DNA of 43,280 nt from Gammaproteobacteria bacterium (GCA_030590945.1 JAUVBY010000008.1:1-43280); one strand, 5' to 3'; counted from the stretch's first letter, positions 1 to 9,238 are shown. Translations and numbers: made by a program. Notes: generated by a model from the letters alone, not told the origin.

Positions 1-40
1 CACTTATGTTTAGAGACTTAAAACCTAAATCCCGTTTTAT

Positions 41-117
41 CGTCATCCTCGCGTATGCGGGAATCCATAATACCGTCAGAAACAGGCTTATGGATTCCCG
101 CCTTCGCGGGAATGACG
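41..117. repeat. REP-like imperfect palindrome
   Basis: Two 30-base arms (41-70 and 88-117) are imperfect inverted copies separated by a 17-base loop. The right arm contains GGATTCCCGCCTTCGCGGG, and each arm can itself fold around the CGCGAAG/CGCGTAT core. Palindromes of this GGAATCC...GCGGGAATGACG type are known as dispersed repeats in many proteobacteria. It lies upstream of the OsmC-family gene and ends about 50 bases before its start codon. No second copy was noticed in the window, so its repetitive nature here is inferred from the known type. Confidence 0.7.
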
Positions 118-166
118 CTTTAACCGGACAGTAGCGCTATATAATATTAATTACGGTCTACCCCCT

Positions 167-595
167 ATGGAAATAAGTATCGAACGAAAAGGCAACATGG
201 CTTTTTCCGCCACCGCGAGCGAAAGCGGGCATACCGTATTGATGGATGCGTCATCTGCGGTTGGGGGGGAGAATAAAGGACCACGGCCGATGGAACTGTT
301 GCTGATGGGGCTGGGGGGGTGTACGTCGATTGATGTGGTGATGATGCTGGAGAAAGCACGCCAGGATATTCGAAGCTGTAAAGTAGTGATTAACGCGGAG
401 CGTGCTGAAGCCGAACCCAAAGTGTTTACCGATATTCACGTGCATTTCATTATTTCGGGGAAAGACCTTAACCCTGATCGGGTCGCCCGCGCGATAAAAT
501 TATCAGCGGAGACATATTGCTCCGCATCGATTATGCTCGGTAAAACAGCTAACATTAGCCATGATTTTGAAATCATACCCACAGATGAAAACTAA
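167..595 (+). CDS. OsmC-family peroxiredoxin-like protein
   Basis: The 142-residue protein matches the OsmC/Ohr fold family, whose members reduce organic hydroperoxides or act as thiol-dependent stress proteins in the cytoplasm. The two cysteines expected of the family are visible: C52 in the GLGGCTSIDV segment and C118 in ETYCSAS. The conserved PRPMELLLMGLGGC block precedes the first. The length is normal for the short YhfA-like branch rather than the Ohr branch. The ATG at 167 is the first in frame; its ribosome site is weak. The next gene follows 21 bases later on the same strand, so the two may be co-transcribed. The substrate cannot be told from sequence. Confidence 0.85.
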   Translation: MEISIERKGNMAFSATASESGHTVLMDASSAVGGENKGPRPMELLLMGLGGCTSIDVVMMLEKARQDIRSCKVVINAERAEAEPKVFTDIHVHFIISGKDLNPDRVARAIKLSAETYCSASIMLGKTANISHDFEIIPTDEN

Positions 596-616
596 AACGT
601 GATCTGGTAATAGAGC

Positions 617-1675
617 ATGGATAACATTACACAATGGTTCAGGCGCCAGTCGGCCAACCCGCAAATTGTCTTTTTGACAGTGGCATTACTGGCGTTCATC
701 TTTCTAATAACCTATACCGGCAATATGTTGGCCCCTGTGCTGGCGAGTATTGTCATCGCTTATCTGCTGGAAGGAATCGTTAAATATTTACAGCATTTAA
801 AACTACCCCGCCTGCTAAGCGTCATCATCGTCTACATACTGTTTGTATTTTTCATCCTGCTTATCATGTTTGCTTTGATGCCCTTGCTGTTTAATCAGAC
901 CAAGGAACTGGTACAAAATATACCCGCGATGCTTAGCTCGGGGCAATCCAGCCTGTTGACCTTGCCGGAATTGTATCCGGAATTATTTTCGCAACTACAG
1001 GTCAACGAACTGATTGACGCCATACGCACAGAGTTAACGGCGTATGGTCAGCGCATACTGACACTCTCTCTGTCATCCGTAACCAGCGTCATTTCGGTAT
1101 TGATCTATGCAGTACTGGTTCCCATGATGGTGTTTTTATTTCTAAAGGATAAAGAAAAAATATTAGGCTGGATCCATGACAGGCTGCCCCAGGACAGACA
1201 GTTGGCCGATCAGGTATGGAGTGAGGTCGACATAAAAATTGGTAACTACATTCGCGGTAAGTTCGGGGAAATATTTATTGTCTGGGTGGTGTGCTGGATA
1301 ACTTTTACGCTGATGGGATTACAATGGGCTGCGCTGCTGGCGGTGCTGGTGGGCTTGTCCGTGATCGTGCCGTATGTCGGCGCGGCGGTAGTGACCATAC
1401 CCGTCGCCATGGTAGCCTGGTTCCAGTGGGGGTGGACCACGCCATTTTTCTATTTGATGCTGGCTTACTTTATTATCCAGGCCCTGGATGGTAACGTACT
1501 GGTTCCTCTTTTGTTTTCCGAGGTGGTGAATATCCACCCTATTGCGATCATTGTCGCTATTTTGTTCTTTGGCGGCCTGTGGGGGTTCTGGGGGGTGTTT
1601 TTTGCGATACCCCTGGGCACACTAGTGCAGGCGGTTATAAGCGCCTGGCCGGACAATGAGCGCCGCATGGAATAA
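617..1675 (+). CDS. AI-2E family transporter (PerM-like permease)
   Basis: The 352-residue integral membrane protein has hydrophobic segments at about residues 17-34, 36-55, 66-90 and 150-175, with several more in the C-terminal half. The C-terminal half carries the features typical of the AI-2E exporter/PerM family: the IRGKFGEIFIVW segment, a GLSVIVPYVG motif and a long LDGNVLVPLLFSE-type loop. Despite the family name, members also act as Na+/H+ antiporters or uncharacterised permeases, so the transported substrate is unknown. The gene follows the OsmC-like gene closely and converges with the flavoprotein gene, only 17 bases separating the two stop codons. No terminator was seen between them. 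Confidence 0.88.
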   Translation: MDNITQWFRRQSANPQIVFLTVALLAFIFLITYTGNMLAPVLASIVIAYLLEGIVKYLQHLKLPRLLSVIIVYILFVFFILLIMFALMPLLFNQTKELVQNIPAMLSSGQSSLLTLPELYPELFSQLQVNELIDAIRTELTAYGQRILTLSLSSVTSVISVLIYAVLVPMMVFLFLKDKEKILGWIHDRLPQDRQLADQVWSEVDIKIGNYIRGKFGEIFIVWVVCWITFTLMGLQWAALLAVLVGLSVIVPYVGAAVVTIPVAMVAWFQWGWTTPFFYLMLAYFIIQALDGNVLVPLLFSEVVNIHPIAIIVAILFFGGLWGFWGVFFAIPLGTLVQAVISAWPDNERRME

Positions 1676-1692
1676 GCAAGACCCCCCTTCGG

Positions 1693-3102
1693 TTAAAGTG
1701 GTGTCAGCTCAGCTGGAATTGCATGAACCAGTGTTGTTTTTCCCAGTGCATCGCGAATGGCACCCTGTAGCGCCTCTTCGAATACCGGATGATAAAAAGG
1801 GAAGCGTAGCATTTCCTGCAGACTCAGGTTTTGCTCCAGACACCAGGCGATCAGGTGGGCCAGATGTTCAGCGCGGGGCGCTACCATACTCGCACCTAAC
1901 AAAGTACCGTGCTCCTTATCCGCATACAAATGAATCAAGCCCCGGTTGTTGCCCATAACGAGCGCGCGGCCGTGCGGACCCATCGCAAATTTACCGGTAA
2001 CAATCCCGGCTTCATCCAGTTGATCCGGGGATTGTCCAACCTGACAAATATTCGGCTCACTGAAGGTGATGTGTAAAGGAACATAGCGTTTAAATTCACT
2101 GAGTGTACCCGTACCCGCATTGTGACCGGCAATTTTTCCTTCATAGGAAGCTTCATGCAGTATCGGCGCATCTACGTTAACATCGCCGGCCAAAAAGATA
2201 TGCGGTGCTTCTTTAAGCGCCATCGTATGGATATCGTAGGCGGGCAAACCCTGATCATCAAGCTGTATTCCCAGATTTTCAAGCCCGACCCGATCAATGT
2301 TTGAACGACGCCCGATGCTTACCAGCACGCGTTCTACGTCAAATTGTTGATCGCCTGCCGTGACCCGAATCAGTTCACCCACTTTTTCAAGTTCAGCGGT
2401 TTGCCCGAGGATAAGCGGAAATTCTTTCTGGATAAGATCGATCGCACAACGATTGATTTCAGGATCTTTCAGGCCGGCAATGGTGGTAAGCTCATCGACC
2501 CCGATGACATCAACACCCAATTGGCTTAGCGCCTGCCCCAGTTCCAGGCCGATGACCCCCAGGCCGATGACGGCCATCGATGCGGGTAAGTTTTCCTGCT
2601 CAAAAAAACTGTCGGTGGTAAGAACCTGATCACCCAGACTCTGCCAGGCTTCAGGTACCACAGGCCTGCTGCCGGTAGCGATGATACATTTATCAAACCC
2701 TACGGTCTGATTACCCAATTGCAGGGTGTGGGCGTCGACAAATAGGGCAAATTCATTCACAAACTTATCGCCCATCTTATCGATGGAATTACTAAGTACC
2801 CGGTCGACCAGGATGTCCCTGACGTCCTGTACTCTTTCCATTACTGCAGCGCTATCAATGCTAAGGCTTTCACTACCTTGTATACCTAGTTTCTGAAATT
2901 GTTTCCGCGCGTGAAAATCTTCAGCGATATGAATCATGGCCTTGGAGGGCATGCAGCCAACGCGAGCACACGTGGTACCAAGTTCGTCTTCTGCGGCGCC
3001 GTCTATCAGCAAAAAGTTTTTTGTGTGGCGACGAACCTGCCCCAGTGCATTGAGGCCTGCCGTGCCCGACCCAAGTATGGCGATATCCAGATGGTGACTC
3101 AT
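1693..3102 (-). CDS. dihydrolipoyl dehydrogenase-like flavoprotein disulfide reductase
   Basis: The 469-residue protein is a class I pyridine-nucleotide disulfide oxidoreductase. It shows an N-terminal FAD-binding GSGTAG motif (11-16), the redox-active pair C45 and C50 in TTCARVGCMPSK, an NAD-binding AVIGLGVIGLELGQ segment (about 177-190), and near the C-terminus the HPVFEEAL segment that supplies the catalytic His-Glu pair. Known enzymes of this type transfer electrons from a dithiol to NAD+ via FAD. The TTCARVGC variant recalls the Lpd3-type proteins of pseudomonads rather than the housekeeping E3 (usually TCLNVGC). No E1 or E2 subunit gene is nearby, so its dithiol substrate is open. It lies 69 bases downstream of the fructosamine kinase gene on the same strand. 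Confidence 0.88.
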   Translation of the reverse strand: MSHHLDIAILGSGTAGLNALGQVRRHTKNFLLIDGAAEDELGTTCARVGCMPSKAMIHIAEDFHARKQFQKLGIQGSESLSIDSAAVMERVQDVRDILVDRVLSNSIDKMGDKFVNEFALFVDAHTLQLGNQTVGFDKCIIATGSRPVVPEAWQSLGDQVLTTDSFFEQENLPASMAVIGLGVIGLELGQALSQLGVDVIGVDELTTIAGLKDPEINRCAIDLIQKEFPLILGQTAELEKVGELIRVTAGDQQFDVERVLVSIGRRSNIDRVGLENLGIQLDDQGLPAYDIHTMALKEAPHIFLAGDVNVDAPILHEASYEGKIAGHNAGTGTLSEFKRYVPLHITFSEPNICQVGQSPDQLDEAGIVTGKFAMGPHGRALVMGNNRGLIHLYADKEHGTLLGASMVAPRAEHLAHLIAWCLEQNLSLQEMLRFPFYHPVFEEALQGAIRDALGKTTLVHAIPAELTPL

Positions 3103-3171
3103 TTTCTATTTTAGTGCGTATGGCTAAAGAATCAGGACTATACGTAAATTGCGTCTGTCAGTAAATGTCTG

Positions 3172-4056
3172 TTAGCCAAGTTCACTTAACAGAATAAGAA
3201 TCATTTTATGCGCCTGGTCAGCGTAAGAACCCCCAAACAAATTGAAATGGTTGAGTATATGGTACAGGTTGTAAAAGGTTTCACGGGTAGCGTAGCCTTC
3301 GCGAAGCGGATAGGCGGCCGCATAGGCTGTGTAAAATTCAGGTGGTGCCCGACCGAAGAGAGAGGTCATTGCGATATCGGTTTCACGGTCTCCGAAATAA
3401 TGTGCAGGATCAAATATGACCGCCTTACCCGATTCATTGAAGCCCCAGTTGCCCTGCCATAAGTCTCCATGTAAGCACGAGGCTTTGGGGGGCACATCAA
3501 ACAGCGCTTCAAATTTTTCGTTAAGACGTAGACCATCTTCTATCAAAGCAGAGGGTGCATTATTTTTATGCGCGAGTTTCAGTTGAAAGCCCAGGCGATG
3601 GGTTCGCCAGAAATCAAACCAGCTATTTGACAAAGTGTTACGCTGCGGGGTTATGCCTAGTGTGTTGTTGAAGTCGGCGCCAAAATCTGCTTGTTGATAG
3701 TGATGTAATTCAGCGAGTTGCCGGCCAAAAGAACGATAGTTTGCAGCAGACCCTTCGCGTTGTAAATTAAGTGCCTGCAAGGCGATAAAAGATACCTTTT
3801 CACTGATCCCGGTACACAATACAACAGGGCTCGAAATAGTGCCTGTATTCGCTATGGCAGATAGTCCGGCGGCTTCTGCTTTAAACATCTCAATATGATT
3901 GCGAAGATGAATTTTTATAAAAATTTGTAGCCTGTGAGACCCAAGCAAAAAACTGGAATTTATACTGCCGCCAGAGACGCGCCTGATGTGGCGTGCATCG
4001 GGCGACAGCCCTGTACCCTGTTGGATTTGGTCCAGGATATCAGGCCAGTTATTCAT
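3172..4056 (-). CDS. fructosamine kinase family protein
   Basis: The 294-residue protein belongs to the fructosamine/ketosamine-3-kinase family, which phosphorylates sugar adducts on protein lysines so that they fall off, a deglycation repair step in the cytoplasm. Visible are the N-terminal GGSINSSF nucleotide loop (29-36), the FIKIH lysine region (46-50), the catalytic LHGDLWQGNW block (195-204, with D198 and N203) and the metal-binding FDPAHYFGDRE segment (215-225). Its length is typical. It is transcribed away from priA and is probably followed in the same transcript by the flavoprotein gene. The natural substrate is not evident from sequence. Confidence 0.9.
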   Translation of the reverse strand: MNNWPDILDQIQQGTGLSPDARHIRRVSGGSINSSFLLGSHRLQIFIKIHLRNHIEMFKAEAAGLSAIANTGTISSPVVLCTGISEKVSFIALQALNLQREGSAANYRSFGRQLAELHHYQQADFGADFNNTLGITPQRNTLSNSWFDFWRTHRLGFQLKLAHKNNAPSALIEDGLRLNEKFEALFDVPPKASCLHGDLWQGNWGFNESGKAVIFDPAHYFGDRETDIAMTSLFGRAPPEFYTAYAAAYPLREGYATRETFYNLYHILNHFNLFGGSYADQAHKMILILLSELG

Positions 4057-4114
4057 CGCTTGAATGGGTAGTAATGGGAGCGTTTATTGGTAAACAGGGC
4101 ACTAAATGTAATAT

Positions 4115-4327
4115 TTATTCACATATTAGCATTGACTGGTTCTAATTGATGAATAGTTACGATTATTGCTTGATGTTTACTCCAAACAACACGTGTAACT
4201 AACTGTTTATATGTGTTATATAATAAATTGACTAATTTTTAATCAGGTACCGGTTTAAGGCGTGTGGAGCCCACGGGTTCTTTCGTTAGCGTGGCTTATT
4301 CACAAACTTATCCACAATTACTGTGGA
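4115..4327. promoter_or_regulatory. AT-rich spacer with three DnaA-box matches upstream of priA
   Basis: The 351-base gap 4057-4407 between the divergent fructosamine kinase and priA genes holds no gene. It contains three exact matches to the DnaA-box consensus TTATNCACA: 4115-4123 (TTATTCACA), 4296-4304 (TTATTCACA) and 4308-4316 (TTATCCACA). The last two are three bases apart. The last box is followed by an inverted copy of its core, forming TCCACA-ATTAC-TGTGGA (4311-4327). The stretch 4200-4245 between the boxes is very AT-rich. The boxes are seen directly. Whether they regulate priA, bind DnaA for another reason, or belong to an origin is inference. Confidence 0.5.
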
Positions 4328-4407
4328 ACAAATGTAAAACCCTAATTTTATGAGTTGAACCACTTGATACTCAGAAATAGAGCGTCTGTAAATGGTACAG
4401 TCTTTGC

Positions 4408-6618
4408 ATGTCAGACCACGTAATAAAACCGTTGCCACGCTGTATAGATGTGGCGTTGGAAGTGCCGATGCGACAGCTTTTTTCCTATTTGTACCAGGGC
4501 GCCAAACTTAAGCCGGGTATACGGGTGAGTGTGCCTTTTGGGAGCCGAAACATGGTGGGTGTGGTGGTCGCAAACCGTGAGCAACCACCGGACAATATCA
4601 GGCTTAGAGAGATCCATTCCAAACTTGATGAAGAGGCTCTGTTTTCAGCACAAATTTTACGCCTGACCGCCTGGACCGCCACTTATTATCATCAGCCGCT
4701 CGGTGAGGTTTGGCGAGCCGTTATGCCCGCCGTATTGCGTAAGGGCCGGGAGCATACTCACGGCTTGCTCGAGTGGGTGTATGAATTGAACGACCTGCCT
4801 GAAGACTGGCAGACACAACTTAGCCGAGCGCCGGTTCAACGACGCCTTATCGAGGCGTTTTATGAACCCGACATTAGCCTAAGGCATGCAAACCTGGTAA
4901 AAGCTATTCCAGGCTGTACCGCTGCGATCAAAGCGTTGCTGAATAAAAACTTCCTGAGTCGAGAGCAAAAACTTGCCCCTGTGTTCCCCTTGCCCGGCAC
5001 CGGGATACCGAACACTTTAACCACGGAACAGGCGAGCGCGTACCAAAAGTTAAGTCAGAACAGCCAGGGATTTCAGTGCCGGGTGCTGGAAGGTATTACC
5101 GGCAGCGGTAAAACAGAAGTGTACTTCGCCATGATCGATCACTGCCTTAGCCAGCAGCAACAGATATTGGTGCTGGTGCCGGAGATCGCATTGACCGACC
5201 AGTTGTTTGCCCGTTTCAAGCGTCGTTTTGGCAGTAGTGTTGTGCAGATACATTCGGGCATGAGTGACGTTAATCGATATCGGCGCTGGTGGGAAATTCG
5301 TTCAGGCAGCGTCGAGGTGGTGCTGGCGACACGCTCGGGCGTGTTTCTGGAATTTAAACAACTAGGCCTGATCATTGTAGATGAAGAACATGATTTATCA
5401 TATAAGCAACAGGATGGGGTGCGTTATCACGCCCGTTCAGTAGCGATTAAACGTGCACAAATTCACGATATACCGATAGTACTGGGGTCAGCGACGCCAT
5501 CATTGGAGACCGTGCAAAATTTCAAGTGCGGACGCTACCAGCATGTTCAATTGCTACAGCGCGTTGGCAATAGTAAGCTGCCCGAAATCCAGTTGCTGGA
5601 TCTTAATCAGGCTAAGGTCGAATCAGGTCTGAGCCCAGCAGCCCTCCAGGCAATAAGGCAAACACTGGAACTCGGGCAACAGGCGCTGATATTTATTAAT
5701 CGACGCGGGTATGCACCGGTTTTGTATTGTCCGTCCTGTCAATGGACTGCGCAATGCAAACGTTGTGATGCGCAAATGACACTACACCAGCAAAACCACG
5801 CCTTGCAATGTCATCATTGCGGTGCCAGGCGCGGCGTGCCCCAATCGTGCGATGCCTGTGGCGCACTGGAGTTGATTAATTTGGGCGAAGGCACACAAAG
5901 AGTAGAAGAAAGCTTGCGAGCTTGCTTTCCGCAAGCTCGTATTCAGCGTTTTGATCGAGATGAACTAAATACCGCTCTAAAATTAAAAGCGGCGATGGAT
6001 AAAGTGCATGCCCGCGAAGTGGATATACTGGTTGGTACGCAACTGCTTAGCAAGGGTCACGATTTTTCCAGGGTCAGCCTGGTGCTGGTTATCAATGCGG
6101 ACCAGGGCTTGCATAGCATAGATTTTCGTGCACCGGAGCTACTGGTTCAACAACTAATCCAGGTTGGGGGTAGGGCCGGACGAGGAGCAGATAAAGGCCG
6201 GGTTCTGATTCAGACGTTTTTTCCTGATCATCCTTCATTGCTTGCGGTTAAGCATCACCAATACACCGAGTTTGCCAGCGCAGAGCTGGCGCAGAGAAAA
6301 TTGGCTCACTTTCCGCCCTATTCTCATATGGCACTTTGGCGGGCCAGGGCGGGAGCGGCCAACGAGGTAATGCGGTTTCTAGATTCATTGGCGCATCACG
6401 GACGAAGTATACAGCCGGCTGAGACATTTTGTTATGACCCGGTAAAAAGCCCGATGTTCAAGCGAGGGGGGCAGTATCATGCTCAGCTACTGATTAGTGC
6501 TAACCGACGATCCGCTTTGCATCAATGGCTGGGGGGGTGGGTCGAACAGGTGGAGCAGGATAAACTGGCGCGCAAGATTAAGTGGTCGATAGATGTGGAT
6601 CCTGTGAGCCTGTTTTAG
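4408..6618 (+). CDS. priA: primosomal protein N' (replication restart helicase PriA)
   Basis: The 736-residue protein is PriA, the 3'-5' helicase that recognises stalled forks and loads the primosome so that DnaB can be reloaded. It shows the N-terminal DNA-binding domain (about 1-110), Walker A GITGSGKTE (229-237), the DEEH box (325-328), and eight zinc-binding cysteines at 441, 444, 450, 453, 468, 471, 481 and 484 inside the helicase. The GRAGRGADKGRVLIQT motif lies in the C-terminal part. The length agrees with the E. coli protein (about 730). The ATG at 4408 has no clear Shine-Dalgarno sequence. The gene is divergent from the fructosamine kinase gene and ends just before a strong hairpin. 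Confidence 0.97.
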   Translation: MSDHVIKPLPRCIDVALEVPMRQLFSYLYQGAKLKPGIRVSVPFGSRNMVGVVVANREQPPDNIRLREIHSKLDEEALFSAQILRLTAWTATYYHQPLGEVWRAVMPAVLRKGREHTHGLLEWVYELNDLPEDWQTQLSRAPVQRRLIEAFYEPDISLRHANLVKAIPGCTAAIKALLNKNFLSREQKLAPVFPLPGTGIPNTLTTEQASAYQKLSQNSQGFQCRVLEGITGSGKTEVYFAMIDHCLSQQQQILVLVPEIALTDQLFARFKRRFGSSVVQIHSGMSDVNRYRRWWEIRSGSVEVVLATRSGVFLEFKQLGLIIVDEEHDLSYKQQDGVRYHARSVAIKRAQIHDIPIVLGSATPSLETVQNFKCGRYQHVQLLQRVGNSKLPEIQLLDLNQAKVESGLSPAALQAIRQTLELGQQALIFINRRGYAPVLYCPSCQWTAQCKRCDAQMTLHQQNHALQCHHCGARRGVPQSCDACGALELINLGEGTQRVEESLRACFPQARIQRFDRDELNTALKLKAAMDKVHAREVDILVGTQLLSKGHDFSRVSLVLVINADQGLHSIDFRAPELLVQQLIQVGGRAGRGADKGRVLIQTFFPDHPSLLAVKHHQYTEFASAELAQRKLAHFPPYSHMALWRARAGAANEVMRFLDSLAHHGRSIQPAETFCYDPVKSPMFKRGGQYHAQLLISANRRSALHQWLGGWVEQVEQDKLARKIKWSIDVDPVSLF

Positions 6619-6640
6619 TAACGACAGCACATTAATAAAA

Positions 6641-6666
6641 AAGCCACCGCCGTAAGGCGGTGGCTT
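6641..6666. terminator. bidirectional intrinsic terminator between priA and amtB
   Basis: A perfect 11-bp stem (AAGCCACCGCC, loop GTAA) lies between the convergent stop codons. Read on the minus strand the stem is followed by a T-run (TTTTTTATT), as expected for a rho-independent terminator of glnK-amtB. On the plus strand the hairpin lacks a good T-run, so it would end priA transcription less efficiently. Confidence 0.85.
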
Positions 6667-6695
6667 GAACAGTTCAAAGCTGTTTGTTGTTAATA

Positions 6696-7973
6696 TTATT
6701 TAGTGAACTCCGGATAGGCCTCCATACCACATTCACCAATATCTAGTCCTTCATACTCTTCCTGCTCATCTACTCGAATGCCCATGATTGCCTTAATCAC
6801 GCCCCAAACAATTAAACTGGCGACAAACACCCAGATGAATATCGTGGCCATGCCGATCAACTGAGCGGAGAAGCTGGCATCGCTATTCGTTAAAGGTACG
6901 GCAAGCAGGCCCCAGGCCCCGGCCGCACCGTGAACAGAAATAGCACCCACCGGATCATCAATTCTAAGCTTGTCCGGCGTAACGATGGATAACACCACGA
7001 TTACACCACCCACCGCTCCAATTAAGGTCGCAACCAGGGGTGAAGGTGTATCCGGCCCGGCGGTAATGGCGACCAGACCTGCTAGCGCACCGTTCAGAAT
7101 CATAGTTAAATCTGCTTTGCCAAACATGAGTCGCGCGATGACCATCGCTGCCAGTGCGCCGCCGGCTGCCGCTGTATTCGTATTCAGAAAAACCATCGCT
7201 ACCGAGTTTGCACTGGCGATATCGCCCAGTTTAAGCACCGAGCCACCGTTAAAACCGAACCAGCCTAACCACAGGATAAAGGTGCCCAGGGTTGCCATGG
7301 GCAGGTTCGCCCCGGGGATGGCGTTGACGCTACCGTCGGCATTGTATTTGCCTTTTCGGGCGCCCAGTAATAAGACGCCAGCTAGAGCTGCAGCCGCGCC
7401 GGCCATGTGAACGATGCCGGAGCCGGCGAAATCCAGAAAGCCAATATCACCCAGGCTGTATAAACCAAACACCGATTTTCCGCCCCAGGTCCATGAGCCC
7501 TCCATTGGGTAGATAAATGCGGTTAGCACGATGGCGAATAGAAAAAAGGACCAGAGCTTCATGCGCTCAGCAACCGCACCGGATACGATCGACATGGCGG
7601 TGGCGACAAACACGACCTGAAAGAAAAAGTCTGAAGCGTTTGAATAAACCGATCCACCGTCAAAACCGGCTTCGGCTGATTCTGCGAGAACGGTGCTGAT
7701 CAGCGCATCCGCGTTTTCAGCCCCGTCGAGTGCAATATCAGCGAGAAAAACTCCGCCGTCATACATCACGTCGTAACCCACAACGAGGTACGAAATACAT
7801 GCGATCGCGAACAGCGCGATATTTTTGGTTAAAATTTCAGTGGTGTTTTTTGATCTTACCAGACCGGCTTCGAGCATTGAGAACCCGGCTGCCATCCACA
7901 TAACCAGCGCGCCACATACCAGAAAATAAAAGGTATCAAGCGCATACTGTAATTCAAATATATTGTTTTCCAT
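6696..7973 (-). CDS. amtB: ammonium transporter AmtB
   Basis: The 425-residue polytopic protein is an Amt/Rh-family ammonium channel of the inner membrane. The pore histidine pair lies in GSGIVHMAGAAAALAG and ISVHGAAGAWGLLA, and the GDIGFLDFAGSG segment carries the conserved aspartate near the periplasmic entrance. About eleven hydrophobic helices are present. The gene follows glnK by 14 bases on the same strand, the classic glnK-amtB arrangement in which the PII protein plugs the channel when nitrogen is plentiful. The upstream NtrC-type site indicates induction under nitrogen limitation. The gene ends before a strong terminator hairpin. Confidence 0.96.
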   Translation of the reverse strand: MENNIFELQYALDTFYFLVCGALVMWMAAGFSMLEAGLVRSKNTTEILTKNIALFAIACISYLVVGYDVMYDGGVFLADIALDGAENADALISTVLAESAEAGFDGGSVYSNASDFFFQVVFVATAMSIVSGAVAERMKLWSFFLFAIVLTAFIYPMEGSWTWGGKSVFGLYSLGDIGFLDFAGSGIVHMAGAAAALAGVLLLGARKGKYNADGSVNAIPGANLPMATLGTFILWLGWFGFNGGSVLKLGDIASANSVAMVFLNTNTAAAGGALAAMVIARLMFGKADLTMILNGALAGLVAITAGPDTPSPLVATLIGAVGGVIVVLSIVTPDKLRIDDPVGAISVHGAAGAWGLLAVPLTNSDASFSAQLIGMATIFIWVFVASLIVWGVIKAIMGIRVDEQEEYEGLDIGECGMEAYPEFTK

Positions 7974-7987
7974 TTTTTAATCCTCGA

Positions 7988-8374
<387 letters not shown>

Positions 8375-8382
8375 TTATACAC

Positions 8383-8398
8383 AGCTCAATCAATACCG
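8383..8398 (-). promoter_or_regulatory. possible sigma-54 promoter for glnK-amtB
   Basis: On the minus strand a GG (8397-8396) and a GC (8385-8384) are separated by exactly ten bases, the invariant spacing of sigma-54 -24/-12 elements. The flanking bases match the TGGCAC/TTGC consensus only partly. The position, about 60 bases before the glnK start codon and next to an NtrC box, makes it plausible. The short distance to that box is unusual for an enhancer. Confidence 0.35.
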
Positions 8399-8405
8399 TT
8401 CTGAA

Positions 8406-8422
8406 TGCACTAAAATGGTGCA
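8406..8422. promoter_or_regulatory. NtrC-binding palindrome
   Basis: The 17-base sequence TGCACTAAAATGGTGCA matches the known NtrC operator consensus TGCAC-N7-GTGCA and is close to the sites at enterobacterial glnA. It lies in the divergent spacer between glnK-amtB and rph. NtrC control of glnK-amtB is well established in related bacteria, so that is the likely target. An effect on rph is less likely. Confidence 0.75.
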
Positions 8423-8518
8423 ACCCTACCCAAATGAACCGGATTTGTGTGCAGGAGACCGATCAACCGGCGCTTGAATTGCAGTAAAATCAGGCGTCAC
8501 AAAAAATAAAACAGTTTT

Positions 8519-9238
8519 ATGCCCAGACCCAGTCAACGCCAGGCAGATGAAATGCGAGAAGTGCATTTTGAACGCCACTACACACGCCACGCCGAAGGAT
8601 CGGTGCTGGTTAGCTTCAAGCACACCAAAGTATTATGCACCGCCAGTATTGAAGAGCGCGTACCGCATTTTCTAAAAGGCAAAGGCCGCGGCTGGGTGAC
8701 CGCCGAATATGGTATGTTGCCAAGATCTACCGGTTCGCGTATGGCACGTGAAGCGGCGCGGGGTAAACAATCGGGGCGTACGCAGGAAATACAGCGCTTA
8801 ATCGGGCGCTCTTTACGTGCCGCGGTGGATCTCGAGGCGCTGGGAGAACGCCAGATTCTAATTGACTGTGATGTATTGCAGGCGGATGGCGGCACTCGCA
8901 CGGCTTCAATTACGGGTGCTTACGTCGCCCTGGTAGATGCTATTTCACAATTGATCGACAAAGGCCTGCTCAAGCAAAGCCCGATTCGGCGTCAGATCGC
9001 TTCGGTATCGGTGGGGATTTACAATGGCAGCCCGGTGCTGGATCTGGATTATGATGAAGACAGTAACGCTGAAACGGATATGAATGTGGTAATGGATGAC
9101 CAGGGAGGGTTCATTGAGGTTCAGGGTACTGCGGAAGCAGCGCCTTTCAGCATGGATGAAATGAATACGCTGCTTGCGTATGCGCAAAAAGGAATTTTCG
9201 AATTACACCAAAAACAACGCAACGCACTTGCTTCGTAA
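8519..9238 (+). CDS. rph: ribonuclease PH
   Basis: The 239-residue protein is RNase PH, the phosphate-dependent 3' exoribonuclease that trims tRNA precursors. The family signatures are clear: the opening [13 protein letters not shown], the [17 protein letters not shown] block (about 60-76), [17 protein letters not shown] (85-101) and the [18 protein letters not shown] segment (about 117-134) with the conserved acidic residues. The length equals that of intact family members (about 238), so this is not the truncated K-12-type allele. rdgB follows after 8 bases, a common pairing. The gene is divergent from glnK-amtB. Confidence 0.97.
   Translation: MPRPSQRQADEMREVHFERHYTRHAEGSVLVSFKHTKVLCTASIEERVPHFLKGKGRGWVTAEYGMLPRSTGSRMAREAARGKQSGRTQEIQRLIGRSLRAAVDLEALGERQILIDCDVLQADGGTRTASITGAYVALVDAISQLIDKGLLKQSPIRRQIASVSVGIYNGSPVLDLDYDEDSNAETDMNVVMDDQGGFIEVQGTAEAAPFSMDEMNTLLAYAQKGIFELHQKQRNALAS

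Noticed and set aside
1656-1958. 100-codon plus-strand frame overlapping the flavoprotein 3' end
   Set aside because: It is antisense to a conserved C-terminal dimerisation domain and lacks a ribosome site.
6970-7410. 146-codon open frame on the plus strand inside amtB
   Set aside because: It is antisense to intact amtB, is alanine/proline-rich and shows no recognisable motif.
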